Assembly (NCBI GenBank): GCA_007121555.1
Contig: SKKH01000044.1
Location: forward strand, 33,479 to 97,478
Direction of reading: 5' to 3'
DNA: 64,000 bases
From: Gemmatimonadota bacterium
Lineage (GTDB): Bacteria; Gemmatimonadota; Gemmatimonadetes; Longimicrobiales; Gaopeijiaceae
Part shown: positions 18,050-26,364 of the stretch, piece after piece
Layout: every line of letters starts with the position of its first letter
Position numbering within the stretch: the stretch's first letter is position 1
Translations under genes and position numbers: made by a program
Notes under the pieces: model-generated
Told to the model about the DNA's origin: nothing
What the model saw: the letters and a program-made list of their open reading frames with translations, nothing else
The model's database searches: none

Positions 18050-18134
18050 GGTCTTCACACACTCCCGATGGCGACTTCTTCCACCATGCTCTGCAATCCC
18101 GGTCGCTTGCCCGTACACCGGACGTCTTTGGAGG

Positions 18135-19115
18135 TCACGACTCCGACTCCCATCCGGCCTCGGCTCGTGCCCACTCGGCCACCTGGGCCAGGTCCGGCGG
18201 AAGAGGCGACTCGAACCGGACGACCTCACCGGTCCCGGGATGCCGGAAGGCCAGACGGTGTGCATGGAGGAACTGACGCGGTGTGCGTCGAGCCAAGGAC
18301 TGGGCGAAGGGTCGGATCGATCCGCTCATTCCAGCCCCCCAACCCGCACCGTAGAGCTCATCGCCGACGATGGGATGGCCGAGGTGGGCGAGGTGGACCC
18401 GGATCTGATGCGTCCGCCCCGTCTCCAGGCCCACCTCGAGGAGTTCGGCCGCCGGCCACGACTCCAGGACCCTCAGGTGGGTCACGGCACGTCGCCCCCC
18501 CTCGGCGACCACAGCCATTCGGCGGCGATTCGCGGGATCCCTGCCCAGCGGAGCGTCCACCTTGCGGGGACTGCGGTCCAGATGTCCCCAGGACGCCGCA
18601 AGATAGAGCCTCCGAATTCTCCTGGCCCGGAGAAGATCGGAGAGGGCTCGATGGGTTTCATCATCCTTCGCCACCACGAGGAGCCCAGAGGTGTCCTGAT
18701 CCAGCCGGTGAACGATCCCCGGACGCATGACGCCCCCGATCCCGGACAGATCCGTCACATGATGGAGCAGGGCGTTGACCATCGTACCGGTCCGATTCCC
18801 CGGCGCGGGATGCACCACCATCCCGGGAGCCTTGTCCACCACGAGGAGGTGTTCGTCCTCCCACACGATGGAAAGGGGCAGGTCCTCGGCTTCGGCTCGA
18901 GCCGGGGCCGGAGCGGGAATCCGGATGCGGACTCGATCTCCTGGGGTCAGGGGCTCGGACTTCCGAGGCAGGGTCCCGTTGAGCTGAATGCGCCCCTCGC
19001 TCACCAATCGGGCGATACGGCTCCGGGAGAGTTCGATCTGCCCGGCAAGCCATGCGTCCAGGCGCTCTCCTTCCCCTTCGACCGGGACCACCAGCTCTCG
19101 CTCTTCTTCGGTCAC
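18135..19115 (-). CDS. rluD: RluA/RluD-family 23S rRNA pseudouridine synthase
   Basis: 326 residues. An N-terminal S4 RNA-binding domain (RLDAWLAGQIELSRSRIARLVSEG) is followed by the synthase domain with the signature RPGIVHRLDQDTSGL; the catalytic aspartate is residue 139. GRTHQIRVHLAHLGHPIVGD, the second family block, is intact. Isomerises uridines in large-subunit rRNA helix 69 if it is truly RluD; the paralogues RluA/RluC lack or vary the S4 part, so RluD is the best guess. Start overlaps the ileS stop by four bases (ATGA), showing coupling. In many bacteria lspA sits between ileS and this gene; here it does not. Confidence 0.9.
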   Translation of the reverse strand: MTEEERELVVPVEGEGERLDAWLAGQIELSRSRIARLVSEGRIQLNGTLPRKSEPLTPGDRVRIRIPAPAPARAEAEDLPLSIVWEDEHLLVVDKAPGMVVHPAPGNRTGTMVNALLHHVTDLSGIGGVMRPGIVHRLDQDTSGLLVVAKDDETHRALSDLLRARRIRRLYLAASWGHLDRSPRKVDAPLGRDPANRRRMAVVAEGGRRAVTHLRVLESWPAAELLEVGLETGRTHQIRVHLAHLGHPIVGDELYGAGWGAGMSGSIRPFAQSLARRTPRQFLHAHRLAFRHPGTGEVVRFESPLPPDLAQVAEWARAEAGWESES

Positions 19116-22100
19116 GATCTGGAGGTCCCCGCCCCAGAGGTGGTCGACGAGGGCTCCTGCGAAGCCTTGCGAAGCACCAGGCGGACCCGAGTGCCGTCGA
19201 CATCGTCCTCGAGTTCTGCATCCCAGTCCGATGCGACCGCCGTGCCGCTGGCCAGGTGAGTCAATCCCAGGGCCAGGGTCTCCCCGGAAATGAAGTCCCC
19301 GTGGCGCTCCACCGCCCGAGCCACCTCGTCGGGCCCCTCCACACCCAGGTGGATCCGGTCGGTGATCTCGAGACCGGCGTCCTTTCGGAGGCGCTGGGTA
19401 CGGTTCACCAACTCCCGGGCCATGCCCTCCGTCAGGAGTGCTTCATCGAGACTCGGGTCCAGGGCCACCGTGAAGCCCTCTGCGGACTTCACCACCAGGT
19501 CTCCCTCGGCCTCCTGTTCGATCTGGAGCCACTCGGGCCTCAGAGGCGTCGTAGATCCGTTCACCTCCAACTCGACCACCGTACCGGCTTTGAAGGCTTC
19601 GAGTTCCTCGGAGGCGAGGTCCCGGATCGCCTGCCCTGCGGCCTGACTGTCCTTCTGGAAGTGGGGACCCAGGACTCGGAAGTCGGGCCGGGCGACGAGA
19701 CGCACGAGGGCGTCGGCCGAATCCAGGAAGCGAACCTCCTTCACATTCAACTCCTCCTTGAGAACATCGAGGAGTTCGGGTCGAATCGACGTGGCTTCCG
19801 GAAGCACGGCATGAAGGCTCCCAAGGGGCTGCCGGACCCGAATGCGTACGTCCTCCCGGGCAGATCTTCCCAGGGACACCAACTGCCTCACCTGTGCCAT
19901 CTCCCTTTCCAGAACCTCGTCCAGGCACGCGTCCGAATGGGTGGGAAAGGTCGCCAGGTGGACGCTCGCGTCGGAGCCCAGGGCTCGATGGAGCCAATCG
20001 GCCACAAACGGCGTGACCGGGGCCGTCATGCACGCCACCGCATCGAGGGCCTCCCACAGGGTGCGGAAGGCAGCCCGACCGTCGGAGTCGTCCGTGTGAC
20101 CCCAGAAGCGCGGTCGGGAGCGACGGACGAACCAGTTGGACAGATCTTCGTTCAGAAAATCCGCCACCAGGCGGTAGGCCCGGGTGAGCTGGTACTTCTC
20201 CAGCTCGCGGCCCACATCCCTGACCGTGCGGTGGAGCCGGGAGAGGAGCCACCGGTCCAGCACGGTCCGGTCTCCCGGCTCCGGATCCACGTCTGACGGC
20301 GCCCAGCCCTCAACTTCGGCGTACAATGCGAAGAACCGGTAGGTGTTGAGCGCCGTGTCGAAGTACTTTCGGGTGGACTCTGCGACCCCGTCGGGATCAT
20401 ACCGCTTCGCGGCCCAGGGATTCGACACGGTGATGAGGTACCAACGCAGTGCGTCGGCACCGAATTCATCGATGGCCTCCCAGGGGTCCACGGTGTTCCC
20501 CTTCGACTTCGACATCTTCTGCCCTTCGGCGTCGAGGATGAGCCCGTTCACCATTACGTGGCGATAGGCTGGGCCCAGGTCGAGCATCGAGGCAATGGCC
20601 AGGAGGGAGTAGAACCATCCCCGGGTCTGGTCCAGGCCTTCGCAGATGAAGTCGGCCGGAAAGTGGCGCCGGAAGGCCTCTTCGTTCTCATGAGGCCAGT
20701 GCCACTGCGCGTAGGGCATGGCGCCGGAGTCGAACCAGACGTCCAGGACCCCTGTGGCCCGTCGCATCGTGCCGTCGCCACTGGGCGACGGCCAGGTGAG
20801 TTCATCGATGAAGGGCCTGTGGGGATCGAAATCGTCCGGAAGTCCCCCGACCTTCTGGCCCAGCTCCTCGAGGGAGCCGATCCACTCCACCTCGGTGGAG
20901 TCTCGATCGTTGATCCAGACCGGAAGAGGCGTGCCCCAGAAGCGGTCCCGGGAGAGGGCCCAGTCCACGTTGTTGGCCAGCCACTCCCCCATCCGTCCCT
21001 CACCCACCTCGGGTGGGTGCCAGGTGGTCTTCCGGCTGTTGTCCAGCATGACGTCCTTCAGCCCCGACGTGGCGGCGAACCACGAATCCCGAGCCATGTA
21101 GATCAGCGGGGACGAACAACGCCAGCAGTGCGGATAGGAGTGTGATTTCTCCTCGATACGGAAGAGGTTGTCCTCCTCCCGGAGAAGCTCCACGAGTGGC
21201 TCGTCGGCCTCCTTTACGAACAGTCCGCCGACCTCCGGGATCTCAGCCCGAAACCTCCCGGCGTCGTCCACGGGTCGCAGGAGCGGAAACCCGTGCCGCT
21301 GACCCGAGGCGTAGTCGTCAGCGCCGAAGGCGGGGGCCATGTGCACGATCCCCGTTCCGTCCGCATCCGATACGAACTCTTCCGGGACGACCCACCACGC
21401 CCGTTCCGCCTCCTCCTCTGTGACCGAAACCAGGTCGAGGGGGCGCTCATAGCCCCGTCCGACCAGCTGACTGCCGGAATATCGCCGGAGGATCACTGCG
21501 TCTTCTCCCACGACCTCGGCCACCCGGCTCTCCGCCAGCACAAGCCGCTTCTCCTGCCACGCCACCTCGGCGTAGGTGAGGTCTTCGCGGATCGCAAGCG
21601 CGGTGTTCGACGGTACGGTCCAGGGGGTGGTCGTCCAGACCAGGAAGCTCCGACCCTCCGGGTCTGGCGCCGCGCCATCGTCATCGAGCCAGGGGCAGAG
21701 GAAGAAGAGGGAGGGGTCCGTCACCTCTTCATAGCCCTGAGCCACTTCGTGGGAAGAGAGTGTCGTACCGCAGCGGGGGCAATACGGCACGGATTTGTGA
21801 CCCTGGTACAGGAGCCCTCGGTCGGCCAGCATCTTCAGGATGGCCCAGACGGACTCGATGTAGGAGGTCTCGTAGGTCACATAGGGACGGGAGTAGTCCA
21901 ACCAGTACCCGATCCGCTCCGAGAGTCGCTCCCACTCCTCCTTGTAGGTGAAGACCGACTCCCGACACACCCGGTTGAAGGTTTCGATCCCCAGCTCTTC
22001 AATCTCCGGTTTCCCCGAGATTCCGAGCTTTCGCTCTGCCTCGATCTCCACGGGAAGCCCGTGGGTGTCCCAGCCGGCGATCCGGGTCACACTCCGCCCC

Positions 22101-22321
22101 TGCATCGTCCGGAAGCGACAGACCAGATCTTTGATCGTCCGGGAGATGATATGGTGAAGCCCGGGCTTTCCGTTCGCGGTGGGCGGGCCCTCGTAGAACA
22201 CGAAGGGCTCCCCGCCGGAGGTCGCCTCCAGGGTGCGTTCAAAGAGGTCATCCTCACGCCACTGGGCGAGGAGTTCTTCCTCCAGGTCGATCAGAGATTC
22301 GGGCGCCTCGGGGTAGCTCAT
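19112..22321 (-). CDS. ileS: Isoleucyl-tRNA synthetase, IleRS2 type with GLHH signature
   Basis: 1069 residues, class I aminoacyl-tRNA synthetase charging tRNA-Ile. GWDTHGLPVEIEAERKLGI, DVWFDSGAMPYAQW and KMSKSKGNTV identify IleRS and place it in the IleRS2 (eukaryote-like) type. Where the first signature is normally HIGH, the protein reads GLHH (residues 54-57, after EGPPTANGKP). This GXHH swap has been described in some IleRS2 enzymes linked to very strong mupirocin resistance. The editing domain is present between the two signatures. The C-terminal region is long and lacks the zinc finger of IleRS1. Second-last gene of yggS-divIVA-ileS-rluD, 23 bases after divIVA. Confidence 0.95.
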   Translation of the reverse strand: MSYPEAPESLIDLEEELLAQWREDDLFERTLEATSGGEPFVFYEGPPTANGKPGLHHIISRTIKDLVCRFRTMQGRSVTRIAGWDTHGLPVEIEAERKLGISGKPEIEELGIETFNRVCRESVFTYKEEWERLSERIGYWLDYSRPYVTYETSYIESVWAILKMLADRGLLYQGHKSVPYCPRCGTTLSSHEVAQGYEEVTDPSLFFLCPWLDDDGAAPDPEGRSFLVWTTTPWTVPSNTALAIREDLTYAEVAWQEKRLVLAESRVAEVVGEDAVILRRYSGSQLVGRGYERPLDLVSVTEEEAERAWWVVPEEFVSDADGTGIVHMAPAFGADDYASGQRHGFPLLRPVDDAGRFRAEIPEVGGLFVKEADEPLVELLREEDNLFRIEEKSHSYPHCWRCSSPLIYMARDSWFAATSGLKDVMLDNSRKTTWHPPEVGEGRMGEWLANNVDWALSRDRFWGTPLPVWINDRDSTEVEWIGSLEELGQKVGGLPDDFDPHRPFIDELTWPSPSGDGTMRRATGVLDVWFDSGAMPYAQWHWPHENEEAFRRHFPADFICEGLDQTRGWFYSLLAIASMLDLGPAYRHVMVNGLILDAEGQKMSKSKGNTVDPWEAIDEFGADALRWYLITVSNPWAAKRYDPDGVAESTRKYFDTALNTYRFFALYAEVEGWAPSDVDPEPGDRTVLDRWLLSRLHRTVRDVGRELEKYQLTRAYRLVADFLNEDLSNWFVRRSRPRFWGHTDDSDGRAAFRTLWEALDAVACMTAPVTPFVADWLHRALGSDASVHLATFPTHSDACLDEVLEREMAQVRQLVSLGRSAREDVRIRVRQPLGSLHAVLPEATSIRPELLDVLKEELNVKEVRFLDSADALVRLVARPDFRVLGPHFQKDSQAAGQAIRDLASEELEAFKAGTVVELEVNGSTTPLRPEWLQIEQEAEGDLVVKSAEGFTVALDPSLDEALLTEGMARELVNRTQRLRKDAGLEITDRIHLGVEGPDEVARAVERHGDFISGETLALGLTHLASGTAVASDWDAELEDDVDGTRVRLVLRKASQEPSSTTSGAGTSRS

Positions 22322-22344
22322 GCGTCGCTGGGTGGGGTGAGAGA

Positions 22345-23001
22345 TCAGGATCGGGATCGGGGTGGAGTCGGGACGTCCGCCTCCTGTGGTTCGGATGCGT
22401 CTGCATCCTCCCCGTCGGGGAGATCGGCGTCACGGGCCTCGTCGAAGGACATCCCCCGAGTCTCCGAAGTGTAGGGCGGATCCGACTCCACCGAGAAGGA
22501 GTAGTTCGGCTCTCGGGCTTCTTCCTCCTCCAATGCATCCATCTGCCGCTCGAGGGCTCTTCGCAGATAGCGGAGGAATCGCTGGCGGTCCCGCTCGAGT
22601 AACTCCAGGGACTCTCGGCTCTCGTCCACCGACCGGGACACCTCCTCCCGGATACGGCGCACCTGATCTTCGGCTCGGGCCCGGATCTCCCGCGCATCCT
22701 CCTCGGCCGCTCGGATCATCAGGTCCGCCTCCTTCCCGGCCTGCTCCCGGATCTCCTCCCGAAGCTCCTGTGCGGTGACCAGAGCTTCGTGGACCGCGCG
22801 TTCCCGGCCTTCCTGCCCTTCGACCTGTTCCCGGAGGCGGGCAACCTCCTCGGACAGGTCGCGATTCTGGCGCACCAACTCCTCGAGGCGCTCGGATACC
22901 AACTCCAGGAACTGGTCCACCTCGTCCGAATCGTAGCCCCTGAGGCTCCGATGGAAGTCGCCCCGCTTCTTTCGAACGTCGAGCGGCGTGAGGTCGATCA
23001 T
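22345..23001 (-). CDS. divIVA: DivIVA-domain cell division / polarity protein
   Basis: 218 residues from the ATG at 23001, which overlaps the yggS stop (ATGA). The N-terminus has the DivIVA membrane-binding signature: MIDLTPLDVRKKRGDFHRSLRGYDSDEVDQFL is split here as LTPLDVRKKRGDF and SLRGYDSDEVDQFLE, followed by a long coiled coil (about residues 30-165). The C-terminal 50 residues are acidic and probably disordered. DivIVA proteins recognise curved membrane and recruit division or growth factors; the position upstream of ileS and after yggS is common to many phyla. An ORF reading further upstream to 23466 in this frame is antisense-like noise over yggS. Confidence 0.88.
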   Translation of the reverse strand: MIDLTPLDVRKKRGDFHRSLRGYDSDEVDQFLELVSERLEELVRQNRDLSEEVARLREQVEGQEGRERAVHEALVTAQELREEIREQAGKEADLMIRAAEEDAREIRARAEDQVRRIREEVSRSVDESRESLELLERDRQRFLRYLRRALERQMDALEEEEAREPNYSFSVESDPPYTSETRGMSFDEARDADLPDGEDADASEPQEADVPTPPRSRS

Positions 23002-23729
23002 CCGGGCCTCTCCCCCAGGAGTACGGTGCCGAGGCGCACCATGGTGCTTCCTTCCTCCACAGCCAACTCGAAGTCGTTGGACATCCCCATGGACAGCTCG
23101 TGACCGGTGTATCCCTCCACCGTACTGTGAGCCTCCTCCTGGAGCTCCCGGAGCCCCCGGAAGGTCGCCCGAAGGACCGACTCGTCGTCGGTGTAGGGAG
23201 CCATGGTCATGAGCCCCTTCACACGAAGCGAGGGGAGTTCCAGGATACGCCGGATCTGGACCCTGAACTCCTCGGGCGAGAAGCCGTACTTGGCATCCTC
23301 CCCGGACGTGTTCACCTGAACGAACACGGGAAGGGGCTCGCCGGCTTCGGGGGCCGTCCGCTCGAACCGCTCCGCGAGCTTGAGAGAATCCAGGGAGTGA
23401 AGGACCTGGGCGGTCCCCCGGATCCGGGGGGCCTTCCGACTCTGTACATGTCCCACCATGTGCCACCGCGGACGGGGGTCGTCGGCCAGGGCCGCTCGTT
23501 TCCGTTCCAGCTCCGAGACCCGATTCTCGCCCAGATCCTCGACTCCCACCTCCAGGGCGGCCTGTAACGCCTCCAACGGGTGACCCTTGGTGACCGCCAT
23601 GATTTCGACGGAGTCGGCGGAGCGACCTGAGCGCTCCGCCGCAGCCCCGATGGTTTCGCGGACTCTGGCCAACCCTTCACGAAGCTGAGCCTGGTACGAC
23701 TTCATCAGGTGTACCGCAGTGTCCGACAT
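22998..23729 (-). CDS. yggS: YggS/PLPBP-family pyridoxal phosphate homeostasis protein
   Basis: 243 residues from ATG 23729 (MSDTAVHLMKSYQ). Alanine-racemase-like TIM barrel without racemase domain: EIMAVTKGHPLEAL carries the PLP lysine, DLGENRVSEL, WHMVGHVQSRK, VFVQVNTSGEDAKYG, LKGLMTM-type block (VKGLMTMAPY) and SMGMSNDFELAVEEGSTMVRLGT are all family hallmarks. It binds PLP and buffers B6 vitamers; it has no known catalytic activity. An upstream extension to 23879 would read through the tonB terminator and is rejected. Only 33 bases separate that terminator from this start. Confidence 0.92.
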   Translation of the reverse strand: MSDTAVHLMKSYQAQLREGLARVRETIGAAAERSGRSADSVEIMAVTKGHPLEALQAALEVGVEDLGENRVSELERKRAALADDPRPRWHMVGHVQSRKAPRIRGTAQVLHSLDSLKLAERFERTAPEAGEPLPVFVQVNTSGEDAKYGFSPEEFRVQIRRILELPSLRVKGLMTMAPYTDDESVLRATFRGLRELQEEAHSTVEGYTGHELSMGMSNDFELAVEEGSTMVRLGTVLLGERPG

Positions 23730-23762
23730 GGTGGAACCCGGATTGAAACTGTTGAACGTGAA

Positions 23763-23797
23763 AGCCCCGCCGGCCTCATCGAGTGGCCGGCGGGGCT
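23763..23797 (-). terminator. Intrinsic terminator of the exbB-exbD-exbD-tonB operon
   Basis: A 13-bp GC-rich stem (AGCCCCGCCGGCC with GGCCGGCGGGGCT) around a 9-base loop, followed on the minus strand by TTTC. It starts 27 bases after the tonB stop. The strongest terminator in the window. Confidence 0.8.
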
Positions 23798-23823
23798 CGT
23801 ACCGCTCAGGGGCGAGCAGCCGC

Positions 23824-24516
23824 TCAGCGAGTCTGGAAGGTAATGGGAATCTGGATCCAGACCGGAACTCTCTGGTCACGGTTCAGGGCGGGCGAGAACT
23901 CGAAGGCCAGCGCCACGCGCTCGGCTGCCTGGTCCAGGGCGGTGTGACCCGAACTCTCGGCCACCAGCACATTCTCCACCTCTCCCTCTTCGTTGATGAA
24001 GAAGTGCATCACCACGGTGCCGCCGATACCGGCATCCCGTAGTGTGGATGGATACTCCCGCTGGAGCACCCGTCCGATCTCGGCCCGGTTCCGGACCTCA
24101 GGGGCCACGGTAAAGGGCGTAAAGGTGGGTTCCTCACCGATTCCAGCGCTGCTCTCCGTGGGCGGTGGGGGCAGATCGTCCGGCAAGTTGTCTTCGAAGG
24201 TGGTCGGCGAGATCGTCACATCGTCATCGATGGTCGCCTCGGACACCACCGGGTTCGCCGGGCGCTGGATCTGCTCGGGCGGGGGCGGAATCTCGATCTC
24301 AGGCGGCAGGTCCACCGCCTCCATGTCCTCCATGGTGAACGACACGTCGGCCGCTCGGAGGTTCGGCCAGAAGGCCATCAGGACGAAATGCACGAGTACG
24401 GCCGCCATCATCGAGCCCCAGAACCAGGACCCGAACGAGCGCTTGAGGCGATCGTTGGCCGTATCGAAGGTGTCGAACCCGCTTTCGTTCGGCGTTGTGG
24501 TCGGTTCAGTGCTCAT
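23824..24516 (-). CDS. tonB: TonB family protein
   Basis: 230 residues. A short cytoplasmic N-terminus, one transmembrane helix (SMMAAVLVHFVLMAFWP, about 35-51), a proline-rich periplasmic linker (IEIPPPPEQIQRP, DDLPPPPTE) and a C-terminal TonB domain (YPSTLRDAGIGGTVVMHFFI ... LVAESSGHTALDQAA ... FEFSPALNRDQRVPVWIQIPI). It should transmit the proton-driven energy of ExbB/ExbD to outer-membrane receptors. Overlaps the upstream exbD by four bases and is closed by a strong terminator. Confidence 0.92.
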   Translation of the reverse strand: MSTEPTTTPNESGFDTFDTANDRLKRSFGSWFWGSMMAAVLVHFVLMAFWPNLRAADVSFTMEDMEAVDLPPEIEIPPPPEQIQRPANPVVSEATIDDDVTISPTTFEDNLPDDLPPPPTESSAGIGEEPTFTPFTVAPEVRNRAEIGRVLQREYPSTLRDAGIGGTVVMHFFINEEGEVENVLVAESSGHTALDQAAERVALAFEFSPALNRDQRVPVWIQIPITFQTR

Positions 24517-24962
24517 CTTCTCTCCCTCATCATGCGGCGCTCGAGATCCGTGGCGAAGACCACGTAGATGGCTCCTGCCTGCTGGATCTCTCTCTGCACC
24601 GCGTCTACGAAACGGTAAGGCACTTCTGCGTCCGCTCGAAGCGAAATCCGAAGCCGCCTACCTGATTCTACCCACCTGGGCGCTACAAGCTCCGATACGT
24701 TCTCCATCGGGACGAGCCGGTCATTGATCCAGACGTCTCCATTCCGCTCTACCCAGATGTACATAATGTTGTCGCGCGTCTCATCGATCTGCTGGGTGGC
24801 CTCGGCTTCAGGCCACTCGATGGGCCGGTCCGCCTCGGTCCGGAAGACCGTGGTCACCATGAAGAAGATGAGAAGCAGAAAGGCGATGTCCGCCAGCGAA
24901 GACGAAGGGATCTGGTCTGATGCCTTCGACTTCCGTTCGAGTCCTCCACCCTTGAGTGGCAT
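24513..24962 (-). CDS. exbD: ExbD/TolR biopolymer transport protein, second copy
   Basis: 149 residues with the ExbD arrangement: SSLADIAFLLLIFFMVTTVF, in which the aspartate within the single membrane helix is the proton-carrying residue, and a C-terminal periplasmic domain ending RFVDAVQREIQQAGAIYVVFAT. It lies three bases downstream of another exbD and overlaps tonB by four bases. Two different ExbD proteins in one operon may form a hetero-oligomer in the ExbB pore. Confidence 0.92.
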   Translation of the reverse strand: MPLKGGGLERKSKASDQIPSSSLADIAFLLLIFFMVTTVFRTEADRPIEWPEAEATQQIDETRDNIMYIWVERNGDVWINDRLVPMENVSELVAPRWVESGRRLRISLRADAEVPYRFVDAVQREIQQAGAIYVVFATDLERRMMRERR

Positions 24963-24965
24963 CGA

Positions 24966-25388
24966 TCAGCCCTCCCCCATCTGAAGCGAGATTCTTTCGG
25001 CGTTCGCCATCTGAAGCGCGTCCAGAACCTGGACCATGTAACGATGTGCCGCTTCCGGATGGGTCCGAACCCCGGCGATCAGGTTGGGGTTCTGAGACAC
25101 TTCGGTCCTCCAGACCTGCTGGATCTGATGCGGACGATGGAAGGACTCGTTCTGGCTGTCTCCCCGCCGCACACCGACCGACCCATCGGGGTTGATGGTG
25201 ATGTGGAGGATGTTCCGCTGGGAAATCTCCACCTCCTCCTGCTCTTCCGGAAGGACGATGGGCAGACCCCGGTCTTTCGGGAACACCGTCGTCACGAGGA
25301 AGAAGATCAGAAGAAGGAACGCGATGTCCGCCATGGATGCAGACGGAATCTCGTCACTGATCTTCGACTTCTTGTTCAGAATCGCCAC
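24966..25388 (-). CDS. exbD: ExbD/TolR biopolymer transport protein, first copy
   Basis: 140 residues beginning at GTG 25388 with AAGGAG six bases upstream. ASMADIAFLLLIFFLVTTVF holds the conserved membrane aspartate; the periplasmic part (ILHITINPDGSVGVRRGDS ... AHRYMVQVLDALQMANAERISLQ) is typical. Expected to work with ExbB at 25472-26254 as the proton channel that energises TonB. There is an 83-base gap to exbB without an evident terminator. Confidence 0.92.
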   Translation of the reverse strand: MAILNKKSKISDEIPSASMADIAFLLLIFFLVTTVFPKDRGLPIVLPEEQEEVEISQRNILHITINPDGSVGVRRGDSQNESFHRPHQIQQVWRTEVSQNPNLIAGVRTHPEAAHRYMVQVLDALQMANAERISLQMGEG

Positions 25389-25471
25389 GCTTGCTCCTTA
25401 ACTTAGGCGCTGACTGTGATGTTGTACCACTTCGGCGAAGGCAGGTTCCAGCTTTCGACAGGCAGAAGCAC

Positions 25472-26254
25472 TCAGCCTCCAGGCCGATCCTTCTTCGCCG
25501 AGTCGTCCGGTCCTGGCGCAGGAGGACTCACGGGGTCGGCTCCACCCGCAGGTGGCTCGCTGACCTTGGTGCGGATCTGGGTGGGCCGGCTCGACCCCAC
25601 CATCTCCAGGTCCCCTCGACGTTCCATATCCCAGATCAGATTCAGGAGCTGCTGGGTCCCCTGCTCCATGTCCAGGATCAGCTTGTCGATCCGGGTCACG
25701 AAGAAGTTGTAGCCCACGTTGGTGGGAATCGCGATGAGCAACCCGGTCGCGGTGGTCAGAAGAGCGACTTTGATACCGCCGGCCACCAGAGTCGGATCCA
25801 CGTCGCCCGCCATCTCGATGGAGGCGAAGGCCATGATCATCCCGGCCACCGTCCCCAGGAACCCCATCAGGGGAGCTACGTTGGCGATGGTGGCCAGAAT
25901 CACCAGGCCCCGCTCGAGAAATCCGAGCTCGATGGTACCGGTGGTGTTGATGGCCTGCTCCAACTCGTCCTCCCGCACCTTTCCGTCCTGGATCCGACGC
26001 AGGCCGGCCAGGAGGATGGCCGATGTGGGGCCCGGGGTCTCCACGCACCGCTGGATGGCCTCCTGCAGGCGACCCTCATCGGTGAGTTCCCGAACCTCCG
26101 CCAGGATCTTGTCGGTGTCCCGGTGAGCCACCCAGAGGGTATAGGCCTTTGCGAAGATCACGCCCAGTGCGACAAGGGAGCACAGTACGAGGGCGTACAT
26201 CATCAGCCCCCCGTCTGCGAACAGGGTCAGAAGGTTGTATTCAAGGTCGTCCAA
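25472..26254 (-). CDS. exbB: MotA/TolQ/ExbB proton channel protein
   Basis: About 260 residues with three membrane helices: GGLMMYALVLCSLVALGVIFAKAY split as LMMYALVLCSLVALGVIF near the N-terminus, then LVILATIANVAPLMGFLGTVAGMI, and LVAGGIKVALLTTATGLLIAIP; the last two carry the ExbB/TolQ signature. Forms the pentameric channel around ExbD. The TTG at 26254 sits six bases after AAGGAG and is preferred over the TTG at 26260, which abuts it. First gene of the exbB-exbD-exbD-tonB operon; a consensus-like promoter lies about 75 bases upstream. Confidence 0.92.
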   Translation of the reverse strand: MDDLEYNLLTLFADGGLMMYALVLCSLVALGVIFAKAYTLWVAHRDTDKILAEVRELTDEGRLQEAIQRCVETPGPTSAILLAGLRRIQDGKVREDELEQAINTTGTIELGFLERGLVILATIANVAPLMGFLGTVAGMIMAFASIEMAGDVDPTLVAGGIKVALLTTATGLLIAIPTNVGYNFFVTRIDKLILDMEQGTQQLLNLIWDMERRGDLEMVGSSRPTQIRTKVSEPPAGGADPVSPPAPGPDDSAKKDRPGG

Positions 26255-26334
26255 GCCCAACTCCTTTGGGAGAGGTCAGCGAAGCAGATTCACGGCCCGC
26301 GTCACGGTTCGACGTATCGGTATGATTCGGCGGC

Positions 26335-26364
26335 AATGTACGGGCGGGTTCCCGCCCCTGTCAA
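26335..26364 (-). promoter_or_regulatory. Sigma-70-type promoter of the exbB operon, palindromic spacer
   Basis: Minus strand TTGACA (26359-26364), 18-base spacer, TACATT (26335-26340). The spacer contains GGGCGGG-AA-CCCGCCC, a perfect inverted repeat. Transcription should begin near 26328, giving a leader of about 75 bases to exbB. Confidence 0.65.

Noticed and set aside
17997..20296. Several plus-strand frames of 400 codons over rluD and ileS
   Set aside because: Antisense to conserved synthase genes; high-GC frame noise.
22345..23466. Longer DivIVA reading frame to 23466
   Set aside because: The extra part lies over yggS in another frame; the ATG at 23001 with the ATGA overlap and the DivIVA signature fixes the start.
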